Shown: piece by piece, positions 5,477-7,085 of the stretch
Numbering within the stretch: position 1 is the stretch's first letter
Layout: each line of letters starts with the position of its first letter
Source: JAMCRM01 sp041685075
GTDB lineage: Bacteria; Acidobacteriota; Terriglobia; Bryobacterales; Bryobacteraceae
DNA length: 7,085 bases
Assembly (NCBI GenBank): GCA_041685075.1
Contig: JAWLGN010000290.1
Span: 1 to 7,085, forward strand
Reading direction: 5' to 3'
Program-made: the position numbers and the translations under genes
Notes under the pieces: generated by a model
Told to the model about the DNA's origin: nothing
What the model saw: only the letters and a program-made list of their open reading frames with translations
Databases searched by the model: none

Positions 5477-6244
5477 GTGAGAGCGCGAAGCGAGAGCCGC
5501 CTGGTTCTGCCGGTGGGCGGGTTCGAGGCGGCGTTGGCACGGCCACGCTGGTGGGAGGCGGCCAATCTGCGCGCGCTGGCGGGAGTTTCCACCGCGCTGG
5601 GCTACGCCTGCGGCCGGCCGAAGGAAGCGCCCGAGTGGGGCTTCGTAGCGGGCGACATCACCACGCCTCCGTTCCGCGCCGCGCGCAGGAGCGTGGCGGT
5701 GTTGCGCATGGGTGGGGGGCAAACCGCCGTGGTGGCCTTCGACGTGGCCGCTCCGGGAACGGGCGCCCGCCAGGAACTGGCCGCCGCAGCCGCCGTCGAA
5801 CCCCAGGGCAACCGCTTCCAGGCGGGCGCGGCGCTCCATACCGTGCTGCTGCCCGGCGGCGGGGAGCCGCTCCTCGAAAGCCGGCCGGGCGCCGTGCTGG
5901 CCACATCCCCCAAAGACAGGCCGGAAGCCCTCTTCCTGAACGTGACCGAATTCGGCGCGCCGCAGCCGCTCGAAGCCATCTGGACGATCGACCTGGCGGG
6001 CGTGCGCGTGGGAACCCGCGTGGCCCTGTTCCACCCCGGTATCCACAGGGCGACCGGCCCGGTCTTCTTCGATACCGAAAGCGCCCAACGACTGCGGTGC
6101 CTGGTAACCGGCCTGGCGCCCGGATCGTGGGATGTCTGGTGGAACGGCTGGCTCGAGATGCCCGACCTGTGGGTCGCGCCCGAAGAAGGCGTGCTCTACT
6201 TCGAAGGGCAGGGCGGCAGTTACTACCTGAGCCCCCGCCGCTGA
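5477..6244 (+). CDS. Unrecognised 255-residue protein, beta-rich, no signal peptide
   Basis: I do not recognise the family. Coding is supported by a perfect AGGAGG five bases before the GTG, strong GC at third positions, a stop at 6242-6244 and a sensible composition. There is no signal peptide or membrane segment. The N-terminal part has several Trp residues (W25, W26, W54) and a GGFEAAL/RPRWWEAANLR stretch. The middle, around residues 70-150, looks like alternating beta strands. The end (VTGLAPGSWDVWWNGWLEMP, then VLYFEGQGGSYYLSPRR) resembles a small beta-sandwich or Ig-like module often seen at the ends of secreted glycan-active enzymes; that resemblance is loose. It could be a lone C-terminal domain derived from a larger protein. 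It is divergent from the amidohydrolase gene, with only 43 bases between the two starts, and the ferredoxin lies 153 bases downstream. Confidence 0.65.
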   Translation: MRARSESRLVLPVGGFEAALARPRWWEAANLRALAGVSTALGYACGRPKEAPEWGFVAGDITTPPFRAARRSVAVLRMGGGQTAVVAFDVAAPGTGARQELAAAAAVEPQGNRFQAGAALHTVLLPGGGEPLLESRPGAVLATSPKDRPEALFLNVTEFGAPQPLEAIWTIDLAGVRVGTRVALFHPGIHRATGPVFFDTESAQRLRCLVTGLAPGSWDVWWNGWLEMPDLWVAPEEGVLYFEGQGGSYYLSPRR

Positions 6245-6251
6245 AGGGCCA

Positions 6252-6317
6252 GGCGTTGGGTGCTATCACCCACCCGCGCTCTTCCTTGTGCCATACTACG
6301 CTGCGTCCCCCAACGCC
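6252..6317. repeat. 9-bp inverted repeat pair between the unknown gene and the ferredoxin
   Basis: GGCGTTGGG (6252-6260) and CCCAACGCC (6309-6317) are exact reverse complements 48 bases apart, just after the stop of the 255-residue gene. There is no T run. It may be a loose transcript-end structure, or chance in GC-rich DNA. Confidence 0.35.
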
Positions 6318-6347
6318 CAGGGTGCGGCAAGCCTTGAAAATTCGGAG

Positions 6348-6380
6348 AATTGGGTTCCATAGGCGCGCGGCAACCCAATT
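6348..6380 (+). repeat. Perfect 9-bp inverted repeat in the ferredoxin 5' leader
   Basis: AATTGGGTT (6348-6356) and AACCCAATT (6372-6380) are exact reverse complements around a 15-base loop containing GCGCGC. The second arm ends 17 bases before the ferredoxin ATG. It is relatively AT-rich for this window, so chance is less likely than for the GC-rich repeats. It could be an RNA hairpin near the ribosome site or an operator for a dimeric regulator. Confidence 0.55.
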
Positions 6381-6397
6381 GCACCCCGAAATGTGCT

Positions 6398-6649
6398 ATG
6401 GCATACGTAATCACCGACACCTGCACCAAGGACAACCTGTGCGTCGAAGCCTGCCCGGTGGACTGCATTCATCCTAAAACCGATGAAGCCGGCTATGAGG
6501 AGACCGCCCAACTCTTTGTCAACCCGACCGATTGCATCGATTGTGGCGCCTGCGTCCCGGTCTGCCCGACCAACTCGATTCATCCCGTGGACGAGCTTCC
6601 GGCCGAATTGGCGGAGTTCGTGGACAAGAACGCGGCGTATTACAACTAG
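6398..6649 (+). CDS. Ferredoxin, 7Fe ([3Fe-4S][4Fe-4S]) FdxA-like
   Basis: An 83-residue soluble electron carrier of typical length. Cysteines are C9, C15, C19 (followed by PVDC23), then C46-x2-C49-x2-C52-x3-C56-P. By analogy with Azotobacter 7Fe ferredoxin, C9, C15 and C56 would hold a [3Fe-4S] cluster and C19, C46, C49 and C52 a [4Fe-4S] cluster; C23 is the extra conserved Cys of CPVDC. The first motif lacks the second Cys of an eight-iron ferredoxin, as in actinobacterial FdxA. An acidic tail (DELPAELAEFVD) ends in AAYYN. ATG 6398 gives the normal MAYVITD start; an upstream in-frame start at 6350 would run through the leader inverted repeat and is rejected. The ribosome binding site is weak. 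Its redox partner is not visible in the window. It converges with folK. Confidence 0.93.
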   Translation: MAYVITDTCTKDNLCVEACPVDCIHPKTDEAGYEETAQLFVNPTDCIDCGACVPVCPTNSIHPVDELPAELAEFVDKNAAYYN

Positions 6650-6656
6650 GGCTGTC

Positions 6657-6681
6657 CTGCCGGTCCGGTACGAGCCGGCAG
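6657..6681. repeat. Inverted repeat just after the ferredoxin stop
   Basis: CTGCCGG (6657-6663) and CCGGCAG (6675-6681) pair perfectly around 11 bases, seven bases after the ferredoxin stop. There is no T run, so it is not a textbook intrinsic terminator, but its placement fits an RNA 3' end stabiliser or a weak terminator. Confidence 0.45.
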
Positions 6682-6690
6682 CGGTGTCTC

Positions 6691-6730
6691 GCGGCCTTCC
6701 CCCGCTGCGTCAGGCGCGCCGGAAGGCCGC
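6691..6730. terminator. Strong 10-bp inverted repeat in the convergent spacer, possible two-way terminator
   Basis: GCGGCCTTCC (6691-6700) and GGAAGGCCGC (6721-6730) are exact reverse complements with a 20-base loop, midway between the converging ferredoxin and folK genes. On the plus strand it is followed by ACGATTTCC, only a short T run. A terminator role is inferred from position, not from a canonical U tract. Confidence 0.4.
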
Positions 6731-6754
6731 ACGATTTCCCGCCTCAATTCACGT

Positions 6755-7085
6755 CTATCCTTCCGCCACACGCCTGACGGCCTGAGCGGCCGGGGCATCC
6801 TCTAACATCTCCTGCACCGTGCGCCGTGTACGCGGGTCGCGCAGGCCGGGCGCGATATCCGCCAATGGCGCGAGCACGAAGCGGCGCTCGTGCAGCCGGG
6901 CATGCGGAATCGTAAGCTCGGGCGACTCGATCACTGCGTTGCCGTAGTAAAGAATGTCGAGGTCGATGGTGCGGGGTCCCTTGGGCACCGTGCGGCGCCG
7001 CCCGAGGCGATGCTCGATGGCTTCCAGGCGTGCCAGCAACTGCTTGGGGAAGAGAGACGTGGAGGCCTCCGCCGCCAGGTTCAGG
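6755..7085 (-). CDS. folK: FolK, 6-hydroxymethyl-7,8-dihydropterin pyrophosphokinase (HPPK), C-terminal 109 residues
   Basis: HPPK transfers pyrophosphate from ATP to 6-hydroxymethyl-7,8-dihydropterin in folate synthesis, in the cytoplasm. The frame is open to the right edge (codons from 7084), so roughly the first 50 residues of a usual ~160 are missing. Family marks seen are LNLAAEASTSLFPKQLLARL, then the lid and catalytic segment RLGRRRTVPKGPRTIDLDIL, with the metal-binding DLD and the arginine of GPR. LTIPHARLHERRFVLAPLADI follows, in the position of the conserved PHxxxxxRxFVLxPL segment. The stop TAG is at 6757-6755. No start is visible in the window. Its neighbour upstream is outside the window; downstream it converges with the ferredoxin gene. 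Confidence 0.95.
   Translation of the reverse strand, partial: LNLAAEASTSLFPKQLLARLEAIEHRLGRRRTVPKGPRTIDLDILYYGNAVIESPELTIPHARLHERRFVLAPLADIAPGLRDPRTRRTVQEMLEDAPAAQAVRRVAEG

Noticed and set aside
5434..5592. N-terminal extension of the amidohydrolase to 5592
   Set aside because: It would bury the signal peptide behind an Arg-rich stretch and overlap the divergent gene.
6334..6339. TTGAAA as a -35 box for the ferredoxin gene
   Set aside because: The bases 17 positions downstream (CCATAG) do not resemble a -10 box.
5458..6477. 339-codon plus-strand frame running over the unknown gene and into the ferredoxin
   Set aside because: It overlaps the better-supported frame at 5477-6244 and the ferredoxin; its translation is Arg/Gly-rich without motifs.
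1..7085. CRISPR array, insertion sequence, integrase or transposase gene
   Set aside because: No regularly spaced repeats and no open frame with recombinase motifs were seen anywhere, including inside the tRNA-bounded insert.

Overview
The window comes from a GC-rich bacterial chromosome. I counted 46 of 60 G+C at 1681-1740 and 45 of 60 at 4861-4920. Several features suggest a soil-type Acidobacteriota, perhaps the Bryobacterales/Solibacter side: many exported enzymes with short signal peptides ending in AQ- or GQ-type junctions, a secreted amidohydrolase-2 protein, a 'fucose isomerase'-like protein and an IPT/TIG-type protein. The taxonomy is inference from protein style and is not proven. 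No stretch longer than about 155 bases lacks a gene or RNA.

Layout. Positions 1-147 (-) hold the N-terminus of an exported IPT/TIG-like protein with a good promoter and ribosome binding site. Divergent from it are a short-chain dehydrogenase/reductase (277-1104 +, TTG start) and, 64 bases later, a sugar-isomerase-like protein of the L-fucose isomerase type (1169-2779 +), probably one operon. A perfect TATAAT box and a strong hairpin precede a complete tRNA-Leu(UAG) gene with encoded CCA (2854-2940 +).

The most interesting part follows. The 3' half of that tRNA, from the anticodon loop to CCA, occurs again at 4241-4295 as a slightly decayed direct repeat. The 1.3 kb between the two copies carries exactly one gene, an exported metallo-beta-lactamase-fold hydrolase (2967-4199 -). 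Its base composition is clearly less GC-rich than its neighbours (33 of 60 at 3241-3300). This is the geometry of a small element integrated at a tRNA gene. No integrase is present, so it is either a remnant or a non-autonomous single-cargo insertion.

Beyond the island lie an exported amidohydrolase-2 family enzyme (4318-5433 -), a divergent unrecognised 255-residue protein (5477-6244 +), a 7Fe-type ferredoxin (6398-6649 +) preceded by a perfect inverted repeat, and the C-terminal two thirds of FolK (HPPK) of folate synthesis, entering from the right edge (6755-7085 -). The ferredoxin and folK converge on a 105-base spacer containing two strong inverted repeats.

How the genes relate: SDR plus isomerase looks like a sugar or polyol oxidation/isomerisation pair. 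The ferredoxin and folK are housekeeping. The MBL-fold hydrolase is the apparent newcomer.
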